DNA of 64,000 bases from Corbicula japonica (lineage: Eukaryota > Mollusca > Bivalvia > Venerida > Cyrenidae), in contig JAZAYU010000264.1 in assembly GCA_038501625.1 (NCBI GenBank), forward strand, positions 186,001 through 250,000, written 5' to 3'. The notes beneath the pieces are model-generated. The model was not told where the DNA came from and did no database searches. It saw nothing but the letters and a program-made list of their open reading frames with translations. The first letter of the stretch is position 1, and each line of letters starts with the position of its first letter. Positions 47,801 to 51,797 of the stretch are shown here, piece by piece. Position numbers and translations under genes: made by a program.

Positions 47801-48810
47801 TAATTTCTCACATGAAAGAGTCATTTCTCACATCAAAGATTCATTTCTTACACGAAACTTCATTTCTCACATGAAACTTCATTTCTCACATGAAATATTC
47901 ATTTCTCACATGAAACTTCATTTTTTCACATGACAGATTCATTTCTCACATGAAAGATTCATTTCTCACATCAAAGATTCATTTCTCACATGAAAGATTC
48001 ATTTCTCACATGAAAGATTTGACTCGGGAGGACTTGTCAGTTGATGACCTTAACCACTTGGTTATGGAGACCCCAATTACAGATTTAGTCATTTAGTGTA
48101 TTTTATCCATAATCATCTGTACAGACTGATCAGGATCTAAACTGTTTGCTTTGATTCATTTGGTTTTTTCTGACCAGTTGGCAAAAGTGCAGTCTGATCT
48201 GAATATAATCTGATTGTTATGTAAAAGTTATGAGAAAGAAAAAACAGTGGTGGTTGTTAGAAGGGGAAGCTCATTTCTTTTATATGGTTACCGCAATGTG
48301 GATAGGTAGAGTTTATGAACACCAAGAGCTTTTTGCTGAAGAGAAAAAACATTTAGCTAGAAACTCCGTTGAAATAAGAATAGACTGCGGTCAAAAGACC
48401 AACACAAATTTTAGTTGGCAAGAAACATCTATCAGCATTTAGGAACAGGTTGTGTGATAATAAAACTGAGACTGGTTGAAATTGAGACCACTCTGAAATC
48501 TTGAGTAGATGATTAGTTGAAATTGATTCAATGTAGAAAACAAATTGCAAGCTAAAATTTGATCTCAAATTCATTTGGCTCTGATAGTTTACAAATACAT
48601 TGTTCTTATCAAGTTGCTGTTTCTGTTACAGTGGAAGAAGATGATCTGATGATTGTAGAAGATGAGGACGTCCCCGAACCTTCCGTTGCTAAGAAGAGAA
48701 AGCTGGAAGATAGCGAGCAAGGAACACCTTCCAAAAAGATGAAGACTGTCGGTGCAGGAGACTCAAACACTGATAATATTGCTGACGATGATGTTGTTGT
48801 TCTTGTTTAA
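14807..48810 (+). CDS. UBA2: UBA2/SAE2, catalytic subunit of the SUMO E1, exons 2-17 (5' partial)
   Basis: UBA2 pairs with SAE1. Together they adenylate the SUMO C-terminus with ATP, move it to a cysteine thioester on UBA2 and pass it to UBC9, mainly in the nucleus. Sixteen exons join in frame: 14807-14890, 16606-16741, 18868-18968, 21955-22076, 23112-23179, 26270-26394, 27435-27534, 32480-32625, 33453-33546, 34311-34423, 40330-40485, 40905-40962, 41599-41637, 42807-42912, 44481-44641 and 48632-48810. They total 1,788 nt: 595 residues plus TAA. Adding 46 to early positions gives human numbering. The adenylation aspartate (visible 71), the catalytic cysteine (visible 127, in [10 protein letters not shown]) and the zinc pairs C-Y-E-C and C-Y-V-C are present. 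The first 46 or so residues, with the ATP loop, are not in the window. The gene appears intact; its introns are loaded with transposable elements. Confidence 0.97.
14930..15045 (+). repeat. Dispersed GACGTCA-type repeat, copy
   Basis: GGGAGAAAAAGGTTTCTTCA, TTCTTTGAAATGACATAAAG and TTGAGCAGAAGAAGACATTG match the family in order, just 3' of UBA2 exon 2. Confidence 0.5.
15433..15510 (+). repeat. Isolated head hairpin of a tandem-repeat element
   Basis: TGCCCCCACCATATT and later AGTGGGGGAGCATT form a hairpin followed by a GT-rich stretch (TGTATGTGTGTG). This matches the head design of the larger elements (A, D, E, F), but no monomers follow. It is probably a truncated copy. Confidence 0.45.
15563..15747. 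mobile_element. Mariner-like MITE
   Basis: The ends CCGTCATTGTTCGAATAT and, in reverse, CCGTCATTGTTTGAATAT are near-perfect inverted repeats, flanked by TA on both sides. At 185 bp with TA duplications this is typical of Tc1/mariner-derived MITEs. It lies in UBA2 intron 2. Confidence 0.75.
16211..16406. mobile_element. hAT-like MITE in UBA2 intron 2
   Basis: The 196-bp element has 15-16-bp inverted ends CAGGGCTCTCACTAGA and a direct repeat TATATG outside both ends (16205-16210 and 16407-16412). Subterminal CTTCTCCC motifs recur in both orientations, as is common in hAT MITEs. It has no coding capacity. Confidence 0.75.
16606..16741 (+). CDS. UBA2: UBA2 coding exon 3
   Basis: 136 nt between TTTAG and GTAAAT, leaving one base for the next exon. 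It encodes [14 protein letters not shown] and V-V-M-N-A-L-D-N-R. The last carries the conserved adenylation aspartate (human Asp117 by offset). Confidence 0.97.
16884..17245. mobile_element. GATCAG MITE split by a fold-back element
   Basis: A piggyBac-like MITE begins after TTAA (CCCTTCACTACAT) and runs to the centre at about 16960. It is then interrupted by the fold-back element 16961-17106 and resumes with CTGATCATGG to about 17245. This nesting shows that the fold-back family was active after this MITE inserted. Confidence 0.65.
16961..17106. mobile_element. Fold-back element, copy 1
   Basis: Two near-perfect inverted arms of about 65-70 bp run from GCCCAAGGTTATAAAGCTGA inward through CTCAAGCATCTGATTGGCTG to a short centre at GCGATAAGTCGC. 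The whole unit would fold into a single long hairpin. Related copies lie at 17271-17373, 34121-34222, 49628-49772, 51653-51797, 52503-52650, 52879-52934 (half) and 53228-53327. Confidence 0.85.
17271..17373. mobile_element. Fold-back element, copy 2 (shortened arm)
   Basis: The same GCCCAAGGTTATAAAGCTGA arm is present, but the return arm lacks its inner part, so the stem is shorter. It lies in UBA2 intron 3, about 165 bp from copy 1. Confidence 0.75.
17913..18146. mobile_element. piggyBac-like GATCAG MITE in intron 3
   Basis: It starts after TTAA with ACCTTTCCTCCATAAATATG and ends GGAGGAAAGG. The interior contains a 50-bp-scale direct duplication (GACCAGTGTAGATC twice) in place of the usual single left arm. 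It is a rearranged member of the family described at 18607-18840. Confidence 0.65.
18169..18260 (+). repeat. Fragment of the 145-bp monomer (family D/F)
   Basis: It contains GGTATGGAGGTTAGTTGTCA and then GGTCAGTAGGTCAAAGGTCA, the core of the monomers at 38753-39657, as a single diverged unit without head or tail. Confidence 0.6.
18607..18840. mobile_element. piggyBac-like GATCAG MITE, reference copy
   Basis: This 234-bp element is flanked by TTAA on both sides (18603-18606 and 18841-18844). Its ends are CCCTTTCC and GGAAAGGG. The interior is an imperfect palindrome: GTAGATCCAGATCAGCCGGC, CTGATCAGGATCTGCACTGG, a centre around GGTCAGAAACAACCTAATGA, then the mirrored half. TTAA duplications and CCC..GGG ends match piggyBac-type MITEs. 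It is the best preserved of about 25 copies in the window. Confidence 0.85.
18868..18968 (+). CDS. UBA2: UBA2 coding exon 4
   Basis: 101 nt, from ATTTCAG to GTAACT. It completes [14 protein letters not shown] and continues [18 protein letters not shown]. This is a highly conserved adenylation-domain segment of UBA2. It ends in phase 0. Confidence 0.97.
19157..20144. mobile_element. hAT-like element with 8-bp target duplication
   Basis: The 988-bp element begins TAGGGATGGG and ends CCCATCCCTA. It is flanked by the identical octamer GAAAAAAC at 19149-19156 and 20145-20152. Both subterminal regions are rich in GAATATTCG words. Eight-base duplications are the hallmark of the hAT superfamily. No transposase frame remains. 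It lies in UBA2 intron 4. Confidence 0.85.
20210..20420 (-). repeat. tRNA-derived SINE (Trp-like head)
   Basis: On the minus strand, about 20345-20417 reads like a tRNA: an A-box-like TGGTCTAGGGGTAGAGTG, an anticodon loop CTCCAGA (anticodon CCA, tryptophan), and the B box GGTTCGAATCC. The acceptor stem halves do not pair, so it is not a functional tRNA. A further 130 bp of body follows, as in SINEs. A tail was not recognised. Confidence 0.7.
20467..20655. mobile_element. GATCAG MITE, truncated right end
   Basis: TTAA then TCCTTTACTCCACAGATG opens the element, and GTAGATCCAGATCAG and GATCAGGATCTACACT follow. The right arm ends in GGATCTACACTGCTCACTAA without the usual GGAAAGGG terminus. It runs straight into the large hairpin at 20657. 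Confidence 0.65.
20657..20808. repeat. 150-bp imperfect palindrome
   Basis: The arms run from TTATTTGGTTTC inward through ATTGCCGGTCTGG and TGTCATATT to a centre GAGCCGCAGGCGAGGG, and back out through CCAGACCGGCAATATT to GGAACCAAATAA. It would form a long cruciform or hairpin in intron 4. It probably belongs to a fold-back transposon. Confidence 0.7.
20803..21233. repeat. Unit bounded by 18-bp perfect inverted repeats
   Basis: TTTTATTATACTGCAAAG at 20803-20820 is exactly inverted at 21216-21233. The 431-bp interval contains GACGTCATTAATTTACCTGC and GACGTCACTAATATAG and no coding frame. It may be part of a composite element with the adjoining palindrome. Confidence 0.5.
21236..21432. mobile_element. 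GATCAG MITE, shortened
   Basis: It starts TTTACTCCATATTTACATG and ends GGAGGAAAGG before TTAA (21433-21436). The inner palindrome is reduced on the right side. Confidence 0.6.
21955..22076 (+). CDS. UBA2: UBA2 coding exon 5, catalytic cysteine
   Basis: 122 nt between TTTCAG and GTAAGT, ending with two bases of a split codon. It encodes the first zinc pair C-Y-E-C and the catalytic motif [17 protein letters not shown]. The cysteine in P-G-C-T corresponds to human Cys173, which carries the SUMO thioester. All hallmark residues are intact. Confidence 0.97.
22583..22659 (+). repeat. Left arm of a perfect 77-bp inverted repeat flanking exon 6
   Basis: The segment begins TTATAAAATTGCTTCATTTA and ends AAAAAAGGCAAT. 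Base by base it is the exact reverse complement of 24730-24806. It lies in UBA2 intron 5, about 450 bp before exon 6. Confidence 0.9.
22805..22960. repeat. Diverged repeat with GTAAAACC...GGGGTTT ends
   Basis: ACAGTAAAACCCTACTACAAAGACCACC opens (22805-22832), and GGTGTTCTTTATAAGGGGTT closes with inverted similarity. The words recall the repeat at 33160-33300 and a third version near 53450-53610. It is probably a degenerate MITE. Confidence 0.45.
23112..23179 (+). CDS. UBA2: UBA2 coding exon 6
   Basis: 68 nt between TTTCAG and GTTTGT. It completes [12 protein letters not shown] and continues [11 protein letters not shown], matching the acidic linker after the catalytic domain. Its length is not a multiple of three, so skipping it would shift the frame. 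Confidence 0.95.
23219..24715. mobile_element. GATCAG MITE interrupted by a hAT-like element
   Basis: The MITE starts TTCTTTACTCTATTGGATAT and proceeds through GTAGATTCAGATCAGCC to about 23436, where a 1,253-bp element interrupts it. CCTATGGAGTT at 24695-24705 looks like its displaced right end. Confidence 0.5.
23437..24689. mobile_element. TIR element inserted in a MITE, intron 6
   Basis: The inverted ends are TAGTGTTGTATC and GATACAACACTA, with TATCC directly outside both (23432-23436 and 24690-24694). Subterminal motifs are CGCCCC on the left and CTGCCC repeats on the right. No transposase frame is evident. Size and structure suggest a non-autonomous hAT-like element, although the visible duplication is only 5 bp. 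Confidence 0.7.
24730..24806 (-). repeat. Right arm of the 77-bp inverted repeat
   Basis: ATTGCCTTTTTTATTTTAAA through CAATTTTATAA is the exact inverted copy of 22583-22659, in UBA2 intron 6. The two arms enclose exon 6 and about 2.1 kb of DNA. Confidence 0.9.
24929..26110. mobile_element. Tc1/mariner/pogo-type element, non-autonomous
   Basis: The ends are CAGTGGAGATCC and GGAACTCCACTG, with TA on both outer sides (24927-24928 and 26111-26112). Both subterminal regions contain AATATAACGC words. CAGTGGA with ATATAACG recalls Tigger/pogo termini. The 1,182-bp interior has no DDE transposase frame that I can recognise. The element ends 159 bp before exon 7. Confidence 0.75.
26270..26394 (+). 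CDS. UBA2: UBA2 coding exon 7
   Basis: 125 nt between TTTCCAG and GTAAGT. It contains [10 protein letters not shown] and [10 protein letters not shown], aligned with the T-K-E-W-A and G-Y-D-P-x-K-L-F region of UBA2. It ends in phase 0. Confidence 0.96.
26719..26794. repeat. Short hairpin in intron 7
   Basis: TCAGATGCATAGAAATATATCA and its near-inverted copy TGATATATTCTTCTGCATCTGA (quoted in part by position: 26721-26742 and 26770-26791) form a 22-bp stem with about 27 bases of loop. The function is unknown. Confidence 0.55.
27182..27411. mobile_element. piggyBac-like GATCAG MITE, intron 7
   Basis: A complete copy begins CCCTTTCCTCAATATATACG and ends GGAAAGGG, with TTAA on both sides (27178-27181 and 27412-27415). 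It stops only 23 bp before exon 8, so its right end overlaps the polypyrimidine and branch-point zone of that acceptor. Confidence 0.85.
27435..27534 (+). CDS. UBA2: UBA2 coding exon 8
   Basis: 100 nt between TTTCAG and GTACAA. It encodes [12 protein letters not shown] and [12 protein letters not shown], typical of UBA2. It leaves one base that makes an Ile codon with exon 9. Confidence 0.95.
27794..29807 (+). mobile_element. Hairpin-headed tandem-repeat element, family A copy 2
   Basis: The ends match 6429-8753 (TTATCCCCCGCCGATGAAAT and TTTGCTTGTT). It has a short CCGTC-rich stretch and about eleven monomers of about 168 bp. It lies in intron 8 in the same orientation as UBA2. Its open frames are repeat by-products. 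Confidence 0.85.
29893..30126. mobile_element. piggyBac-like GATCAG MITE, intron 8
   Basis: A complete copy is flanked by TTAA at 29889-29892 and 30127-30130, with CTCTTTCC and GGAAAGGG ends and all four inner GATCAG blocks. Confidence 0.82.
30131..32053. other. Intron 8 remainder, no gene recognised
   Basis: Mostly AT-rich sequence. One GC-richer patch around 30755-31190 (TTTCGCGTATTTCGCGCTCC, GTGCGCGCAAAAC, CACGAAATTTCGTGCCAGC) shares words with 50410-50500 and 61005-61130 and may be a diverged repeat family. No exon is supported. Confidence 0.4.
32058..32275. mobile_element. GATCAG MITE, diverged
   Basis: TTAA then CCCTTTACTCCATGGAATAT begins the element; GATCCAAATCAGATGGC and GCTGATCTTGATCTACC follow, with a worn right end near AAAGTGTTAA. 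It lies in intron 8, about 200 bp before exon 9. Confidence 0.6.
32480..32625 (+). CDS. UBA2: UBA2 coding exon 9
   Basis: 146 nt between TTTCCAG and GTTTGT. It encodes the segment ending [12 protein letters not shown] and [10 protein letters not shown], matching F-S-K-S-I-E-T-L and the W-D-K-D-D junction of UBA2. Phase 0 at the end. Confidence 0.95.
32645..32850. mobile_element. GATCAG MITE, diverged, next to exon 9 donor
   Basis: GTGTAGATCCAGTTCAACC, CTGATCAGGATCTACGCC and GCTGATCAGGATCTACACTG mark the palindromic interior. Both termini are eroded. It starts about 20 bp after the exon 9 splice donor. Confidence 0.55.
32885..33080. mobile_element. GATCAG MITE, diverged
   Basis: GTGTAGATTAAAATCAACC, CTGATCAGAATATACACTG and CTGATCTGGATCTACACTGG recur in family order. 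The termini are lost. Confidence 0.5.
33160..33310. repeat. Inverted repeat centred at about 33206
   Basis: AAAGTGGTCTTAACAGCGGG on the left, and its inverted counterpart through AAACACTGCTTTTAAGACCACC on the right, flank the centre TTTAACTGTACAGTACAG. The stem is about 35-40 bp, with further GTGGTCTTAA words up to 33310. It is probably a MITE pair or fold-back. Confidence 0.6.
33453..33546 (+). CDS. UBA2: UBA2 coding exon 10
   Basis: 94 nt between TTTCAG and GTAAGT. It encodes [16 protein letters not shown] and R-F-D-I-K, conserved in E1 enzymes after the cysteine domain. One base is left for exon 11. Confidence 0.96.
34121..34222. mobile_element. Fold-back element, diverged copy
   Basis: GGCCAAAGATTATAAAACCG and CTGATTGGCTGAAATGGAGA match one arm of the family; the return arm is short and degraded. 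Intron 10. Confidence 0.55.
34311..34423 (+). CDS. UBA2: UBA2 coding exon 11
   Basis: 113 nt between TTTCAG and GTAAGT. It encodes [21 protein letters not shown], nearly invariant in UBA2 and related E1 enzymes. Phase 0 at the end. Confidence 0.97.
35179..38138 (+). mobile_element. Hairpin-headed tandem-repeat element, family C
   Basis: The head is the hairpin AGCTCGAC...GTCGAGCT followed by a CGTCGGCGTCGCC stretch. About seven 175-bp monomers follow (anchor AAAGTTTGCGTGCAAGCT at 35430, 35605 and 35780). Then come the microsatellite 36690-37850 and a tail with CGAATAGTCGAGCG and GACTGGCTCTTGTTT. The tail's CGAATAGTCGAG is inverted to the head's CTCGACTATTCG. A degraded relative is at 57954-58845. 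Confidence 0.75.
36690..37850. repeat. 1.1-kb CCA/ACA compound microsatellite
   Basis: After a CACTA-type run (36690-36780), almost every trinucleotide is CCA, ACA or CAA, forming ACAACACCACCACC-like blocks to about 37850. All frames are open on both strands for this reason (Thr/Pro/Asn on plus, Val/Gly/Leu on minus). These long frames are artefacts of composition; there is no start context, domain or splice structure. Confidence 0.9.
38753..39657 (+). mobile_element. Hairpin-headed tandem-repeat element, family D
   Basis: The head ATGTCCCCCCCTTCGAAGAA is followed by GCGGGGGTAT, forming a hairpin; a GGTCGGTCGGTC stretch follows. About three and a half nearly identical 145-bp monomers come next (repeat points 39028, 39173 and 39318), then unique sequence and the tail GGGGGGGCATTTGTG...CCTCTTGTTT. 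Each monomer contains GTAGGTCAAAGGTCAAGGTC. The near identity of the monomers indicates recent amplification or conversion. Confidence 0.8.
40330..40485 (+). CDS. UBA2: UBA2 coding exon 12, second zinc pair
   Basis: 156 nt, 52 codons, between TTGTAG and GTAACT. It encodes [14 protein letters not shown] and K-C-Y-V-C-A-P-K. The C-Y-V-C pair completes the zinc site with C-Y-E-C in exon 5. The start of the ubiquitin-fold domain (E-V-T-V-M-L-N) follows. Confidence 0.97.
40905..40962 (+). CDS. UBA2: UBA2 coding exon 13, GC splice donor
   Basis: 58 nt. The acceptor is TTTCAG; the donor reads AAAAG|GCAAGT, a GC rather than GT donor with otherwise perfect consensus. It encodes [19 protein letters not shown]. 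Only this donor keeps frame with exon 14 (G-T-I-I-I-S-S). The nearest GT, four bases on, would put exon 14 out of frame. Confidence 0.93.
41599..41637 (+). CDS. UBA2: UBA2 coding exon 14 (micro-exon)
   Basis: 39 nt, between TTTCAG and GTATAG. It encodes [12 protein letters not shown], equal to the conserved ubiquitin-fold strand [11 protein letters not shown]. Easy to miss because of its size and the preceding GC-AG intron. Confidence 0.95.
41785..41890 (+). repeat. Dispersed GACGTCA-type repeat, copy
   Basis: GACAGGAAAAAAAGTACCTT, GACAGTTGATGTTAAT and GCAGACGACATT occur in the same order as at 49950-50070 and 42540-42660. This is the most diverged of the set. Confidence 0.5.
42540..42660 (+). 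repeat. Dispersed GACGTCA-type repeat, copy
   Basis: ACAGGAAAAGGGGTCTTCCA, GATGTCAATGTGTGAAATGACATCATAA (by position 42566-42593) and GCAGACGACATTGC are shared with the copies at 41785, 49950 and 14930. Confidence 0.6.
42807..42912 (+). CDS. UBA2: UBA2 coding exon 15
   Basis: 106 nt between TTTCAG and GTAAGT. It encodes [19 protein letters not shown], aligned with the D-F-G-I-R-N-G-S and D-D-F-L-Q-D-Y blocks of the ubiquitin-fold domain that recruits UBC9. Two bases are left for exon 16. Confidence 0.96.
43182..44219. mobile_element. hAT-like element with GCTACC repeats, intron 15
   Basis: The ends are CGGGGCACCACAAATCC and, in reverse, CAGGGCACAACAAATCC. Inverted GGCTACCA and TGGTAGCC words lie just inside both ends. 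No target-site duplication is visible. The 1,038-bp interior is AT-rich without a coding frame. Confidence 0.65.
44481..44641 (+). CDS. UBA2: UBA2 coding exon 16
   Basis: 161 nt between TTTACAG and GTATGT. It encodes [10 protein letters not shown], the last ubiquitin-fold strand, then a low-complexity S/N/K/E-rich linker. This linker is where UBA2 proteins diverge and vary in length. Confidence 0.93.
45235..45598 (+). repeat. 20-bp minisatellite, left part
   Basis: Monomers of TTTCTCACATGAAAGATTCA and a shorter TTTCTCACATGAAACTTCA form are arrayed about 19 times. The array is broken by the insertion at 45599 and continues at 47754. Confidence 0.9.
45599..47753. mobile_element. hAT-like element inserted in the minisatellite
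   Basis: The left end reads CGGGGTTCTCAATAAG and the right end in reverse CAGGGTTCTCAATAAG. Minisatellite monomers lie directly on both sides (ATGAAAGAT before, AAGATTCAT after), so the element split one array. An exact octamer duplication cannot be resolved because the target is itself repetitive. Short open frames inside have no recognisable domain. A second element (46262-47396) is nested within. Confidence 0.8.
46262..47396. mobile_element. TIR element nested in the hAT-like element
   Basis: The ends are perfect 14-bp inverted repeats CATACCTGCCATAT, flanked by AACTCA on both sides (46256-46261 and 47397-47402). Subterminal CCCCCGGAAT and CCCCTGGAAT words repeat at both ends. At 1,135 bp with no transposase, the superfamily is uncertain. 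Confidence 0.8.
47754..48018 (+). repeat. 20-bp minisatellite, right part
   Basis: It continues the TTTCTCACATGAAAGATTCA array with about 13 units after the insertion, ending near ATGAAAGATTTGACTCGG. Confidence 0.88.
48105..48230. mobile_element. GATCAG MITE fragment
   Basis: CTGATCAGGATCTAAACTG and GTGCAGTCTGATCTGAATAT remain from the family core; the ends are lost. Confidence 0.45.
48632..48810 (+). CDS. UBA2: UBA2 coding exon 17, C-terminus and stop
   Basis: 179 nt after TGTTACAG, ending in TAA at 48808-48810. It encodes an acidic-hydrophobic motif [10 protein letters not shown], a basic stretch A-K-K-R-K-L-E-D then P-S-K-K-M-K-T, and the terminus D-D-D-V-V-V-L-V. The first and last resemble SUMO-interaction motifs; the basic part is a probable nuclear localisation signal, as in human UBA2. 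Confidence 0.95.
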
Positions 48811-48919
48811 CAGATGAACAGTTAGAAAAGTAACGAAAAGTGCTAATGTGACCGTGTTGTTAAATGTTAAAGTGACTTGCATAAAAAATCTTAAAGAATT
48901 CAAGATAAAAAATGAGTTA

Positions 48920-49156
48920 TTCATTTACTCCATATATTCACAGTTTAACACTTGTGCAACCATTGTAGATCCATATCAATTCTGTCTGATCTGGATCTGT
49001 TGATCTGGATCTTCATTGGTTGCATATTGGTCAGAAATGACATAATGAATCTGAAAGTGATCAGTGTAGATCCTGATTGGATGGCACTGATGTGCCAAGC
49101 GATCTGGATCTATGCTGTTTGCCCAGGAAATAAAGGTGTATCTATGGAGTAAAGGG
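48920..49156. mobile_element. GATCAG MITE just after the UBA2 stop
   Basis: It begins TCATTTACTCCATATATTC and ends TATGGAGTAAAGGG before TTAA (49157-49160). The inner palindrome has CTGATCTGGATCTGTTGATC in place of the usual block, a small local duplication. Confidence 0.65.
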
Positions 49157-49627
49157 TTAAATGTCAGTTCTTTTGATTTTGGTTTTGTTTATATCATGTG
49201 ATACAAATAGTTATTTGAAGACTTTAATTAACTACAACAAATTTCAAAACAACATTGCAGGTGACATTGTTTGTAATAAGTGAGTTGTAAGACAAAATCC
49301 CTTCTGGACAAAATCCTTTTTGCAGTAGTTTGCATAGATTGGCAAAATCCCTTTTAAAATGTAAAATGATCTTAATGTCTAGTAAATTATTGATTATAAA
49401 AAAGTGATACCAAAATTGATATCAAACAGAAAACAAATGGATTTTTTTCCATACCTTGGCTGCTGTTTGATGAATTTAATATAAACACATAGCATGGTTT
49501 TCCATTTCAATTCTAGTCTAATTAAATGAATAACACATGTTTTACTTGAAATGAATATGGTCTTCAAGAAATAGATAACATCAAAAAGTAACAGCAATAG
49601 CAAAATTAATAGCCATAAACACATCTG

Positions 49628-49772
49628 TGCCCAAGATCATAAAACTAAATCAGGATACTAGTCTCAAATCTCAAGCATCCGATAAGCTGAAGTGGTGACT
49701 GGTCACCAATTTAGCCAATCAGATGCTTGGATTTAAGACTGGTCTTCAATCTTTTCTTTATGATCTTGGGCA
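49628..49772. mobile_element. Fold-back element, copy
   Basis: The arms start GCCCAAGATCATAAAACTAA and return to TTTATGATCTTGGGC, with the CTCAAGCATC core. They are more diverged than copy 1. It is probably within the UBA2 3' UTR or just beyond. Confidence 0.7.
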
Positions 49773-49844
49773 CTGTACTTGACTGAACAGAGAACAATTA
49801 CACATGATGTGTTGATATAATTTCTTTTTGGTCGGAAAGAACCT

Positions 49845-49935
49845 ATTGAATATAAAAGCGAATAGTGTAGATCCTGATCTGGACCTAAACTGTTTGCTTA
49901 TGGATAACAGCTTTATCTGTGAAGTTAAGGGTTAA
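49845..49935. mobile_element. GATCAG MITE fragment, right half
   Basis: GTCGGAAAGAACCTATTGAA, GTGTAGATCCTGATC and GTTAAGGGTTAA remain. The left half is missing. Confidence 0.5.
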
Positions 49936-49949
49936 GACGTTGTGATATG

Positions 49950-50070
49950 GGGCGCGTCACGGGAAAAGGTACCTTCGGACAGTTGACGTCAGTCTTTGAA
50001 ATGACGTCATAAATTTGAGCAGACGACATTATTTATTATGCACTTCGCGGTAAAAATAACGTTTAATTGT
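49950..50070 (+). repeat. Dispersed GACGTCA-type repeat, best copy
   Basis: CACGGGAAAAGGTACCTTCG, GACAGTTGACGTCAGTC, TTTGAAATGACGTCATAAA and GAGCAGACGACATT are present. Two TGACGTCA octamers (the CREB/ATF consensus) occur 15 bp apart. Confidence 0.7.
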
Positions 50071-50099
50071 TAAAACGTGTAATAAAATCACTTTGATCT

Positions 50100-50335
50100 C
50101 TTTACTCCATGGATATTGCTTTTATAACATGGGCTAACAGTGTAGATCCAGATATATCAGTAAATCTGCCCTCTAGTCTAGATCTAGACTGTTTTCTGGT
50201 CAGATAAAACCTTATAAATGTAAAAAGGAAGAAATGTAGATCTGATCAGATGGCAGATTCTATCTTTTTTGGATCTTAACTGCTCTTCTCCTATGCCATA
50301 AAAGTAATACCTTTGATATAAAGGATTGATTTTGT
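50100..50335. mobile_element. GATCAG MITE, diverged
   Basis: CTTTACTCCATGGATATTGC, GTGTAGATCCAGATAT and GTAGATCTGATCAGATGGC follow the family order, with a worn right terminus near GATATAAAGG. Confidence 0.55.
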
Positions 50336-50652
50336 GTTGGTTTAATGTTTTTGTACTTGCATTGAGACTGATTATTGTTTCAAGTGAATTCCTTGAATTT
50401 AATGTGAGTTTATGTCGTCCTGTAACCGCCAATTTGGGCTATCGCACGACAACTAGTGCCAGCAAAATTTAAAGATGCCATAGTACATATCTTTGCTAAA
50501 ATATTCTTGGGATAGAAACAAACATTCAACTGATTTCATTGATTGATAAGTCTGTATGGTTATTTTGTCTGTAATTTATGGATATTGTGCTTTAGGTTTT
50601 GTTTCAAAGTACACAACTGTGTTGTCATATGTTCCATTGTGATTATTAAGCA

Positions 50653-50658
50653 AATAAA
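50653..50658 (+). terminator. Candidate polyadenylation signal for UBA2
   Basis: AATAAA outside any recognised repeat, followed within 20-50 bp by T- and GT-rich sequence (TTTTTTCATG, TTGTTGTTTTTTGTG). It is 1.8 kb after the stop, so this is only one option. Confidence 0.3.
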
Positions 50659-50744
50659 TATTTTTTCATGTCTAGATATTTATTGTTGTTTTTTGTGATT
50701 GCCTTTCACATAACATTTGTGATATTCGATTGTGAAAAGGTTGG

Positions 50745-50834
50745 CTTTTTTAAGTTAATTCTGATCAAAAAGAGTTGATCTGGATCTACACTGGTCGCAC
50801 ACTCATTAAAAGGCATATGGAGTAAAGGGTTAAG
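50745..50834. mobile_element. GATCAG MITE fragment, right end
   Basis: GTTGATCTGGATCTACACTG and ATATGGAGTAAAGGGTTAA identify the right terminus. The left part is absent. Confidence 0.55.
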
Positions 50835-51652
50835 AAAAAAACAAGCTCTTCTTGTGTGATTGTCAATGACTGCTTGGCTGAAATGGATGAAGGTTTTAAT
50901 CTCGTCAAAATGAACTTGCACATACCGAACTTTGTTGCTTTTGTCATGCCTGAAATCAATTATCTGATGCTTATACTACTCAAATTAGACACCAAGTTAA
51001 CAACCCATCAATAAAATGTCTACATTACATATATTTTCATGGGAAATCATTTAGCCGTATATCTGGAATGTCTCCAATGTACACACAACCATGACTGCCA
51101 GTCACGGGAACATGGTTACCCTGTATTTTCATAGCGTTAAATTTATGCTGCCTACATGTACATGATGTACATTAATGTACTCAGACTTTACTTTCACTTG
51201 AAACACTGAACATTTATGACTGAATTATGGCAAATGCAGATGTTAGAAGGCATTTATGGGATGCAGAAATTGATAGTTGTTTTGTAGTAAAAGTTGATTT
51301 TCTAAATATTCTAAATAAACCCTGAAATCACATTTACAATTATTAAAACGATTGTCTACATTGTTCATAAATTACTAATCCGGTGTATGAACTTAAAAAA
51401 CTGATAACTAGCAAACAGCAACAGATATCAACAAAAATTTTCTTGTTGCTTAGCAAACTTTGAGTAGTAGAGCTGTATTTCTTTCTTTGTACATAGTGCA
51501 TTCACCAACTTTTATCAAATTAATTTTACCTTTATGACTGAACACTGCCTCAACTAATATGAACTGAAAATTATCTGTGAAGTATTAATTTCATAAAGAA
51601 TTTGCTCCCTAGTTGATTCCGTACTATAACTCTTGTGACCTCCTTTTTCAAG

Positions 51653-51797
51653 GCTGAAGGTTATAAAACTGAGTTTGGAAACCAGTCTCAAATCTCAAGC
51701 ATCTGATGGGCTGAAATGGCAGCCAGTCAACATTTCAGCCAATCAGATGCTTGAGATTTGAGACTGGTTTCCATGCTCAGTTTTATAACCTTGGGCA
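51653..51797. mobile_element. Fold-back element, copy
   Basis: Arms of about 68 bp run from GCTGAAGGTTATAAAACTGA through CTCAAGCATCTGATGGGCTG and back to CAGTTTTATAACCTTGGGC. The two arms are almost identical in reverse. Confidence 0.82.

Larger units (their letters stand above)
48811..50675 (+). other. Probable UBA2 3' UTR and flank
   Basis: There is no coding exon after the stop. The interval contains a GATCAG MITE (48920-49156), a fold-back (49628-49772) and a GACGTCA-type repeat (49950-50070). The first free-standing AATAAA outside a repeat that I noticed is at 50653-50658, so the transcript may be long, but the true end is unknown. Confidence 0.35.

Noticed and set aside
45235..48018. 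CRISPR-like array because of regularly spaced short repeats
   Set aside because: The repeats are contiguous 20-bp units without unique spacers, in a metazoan intron.
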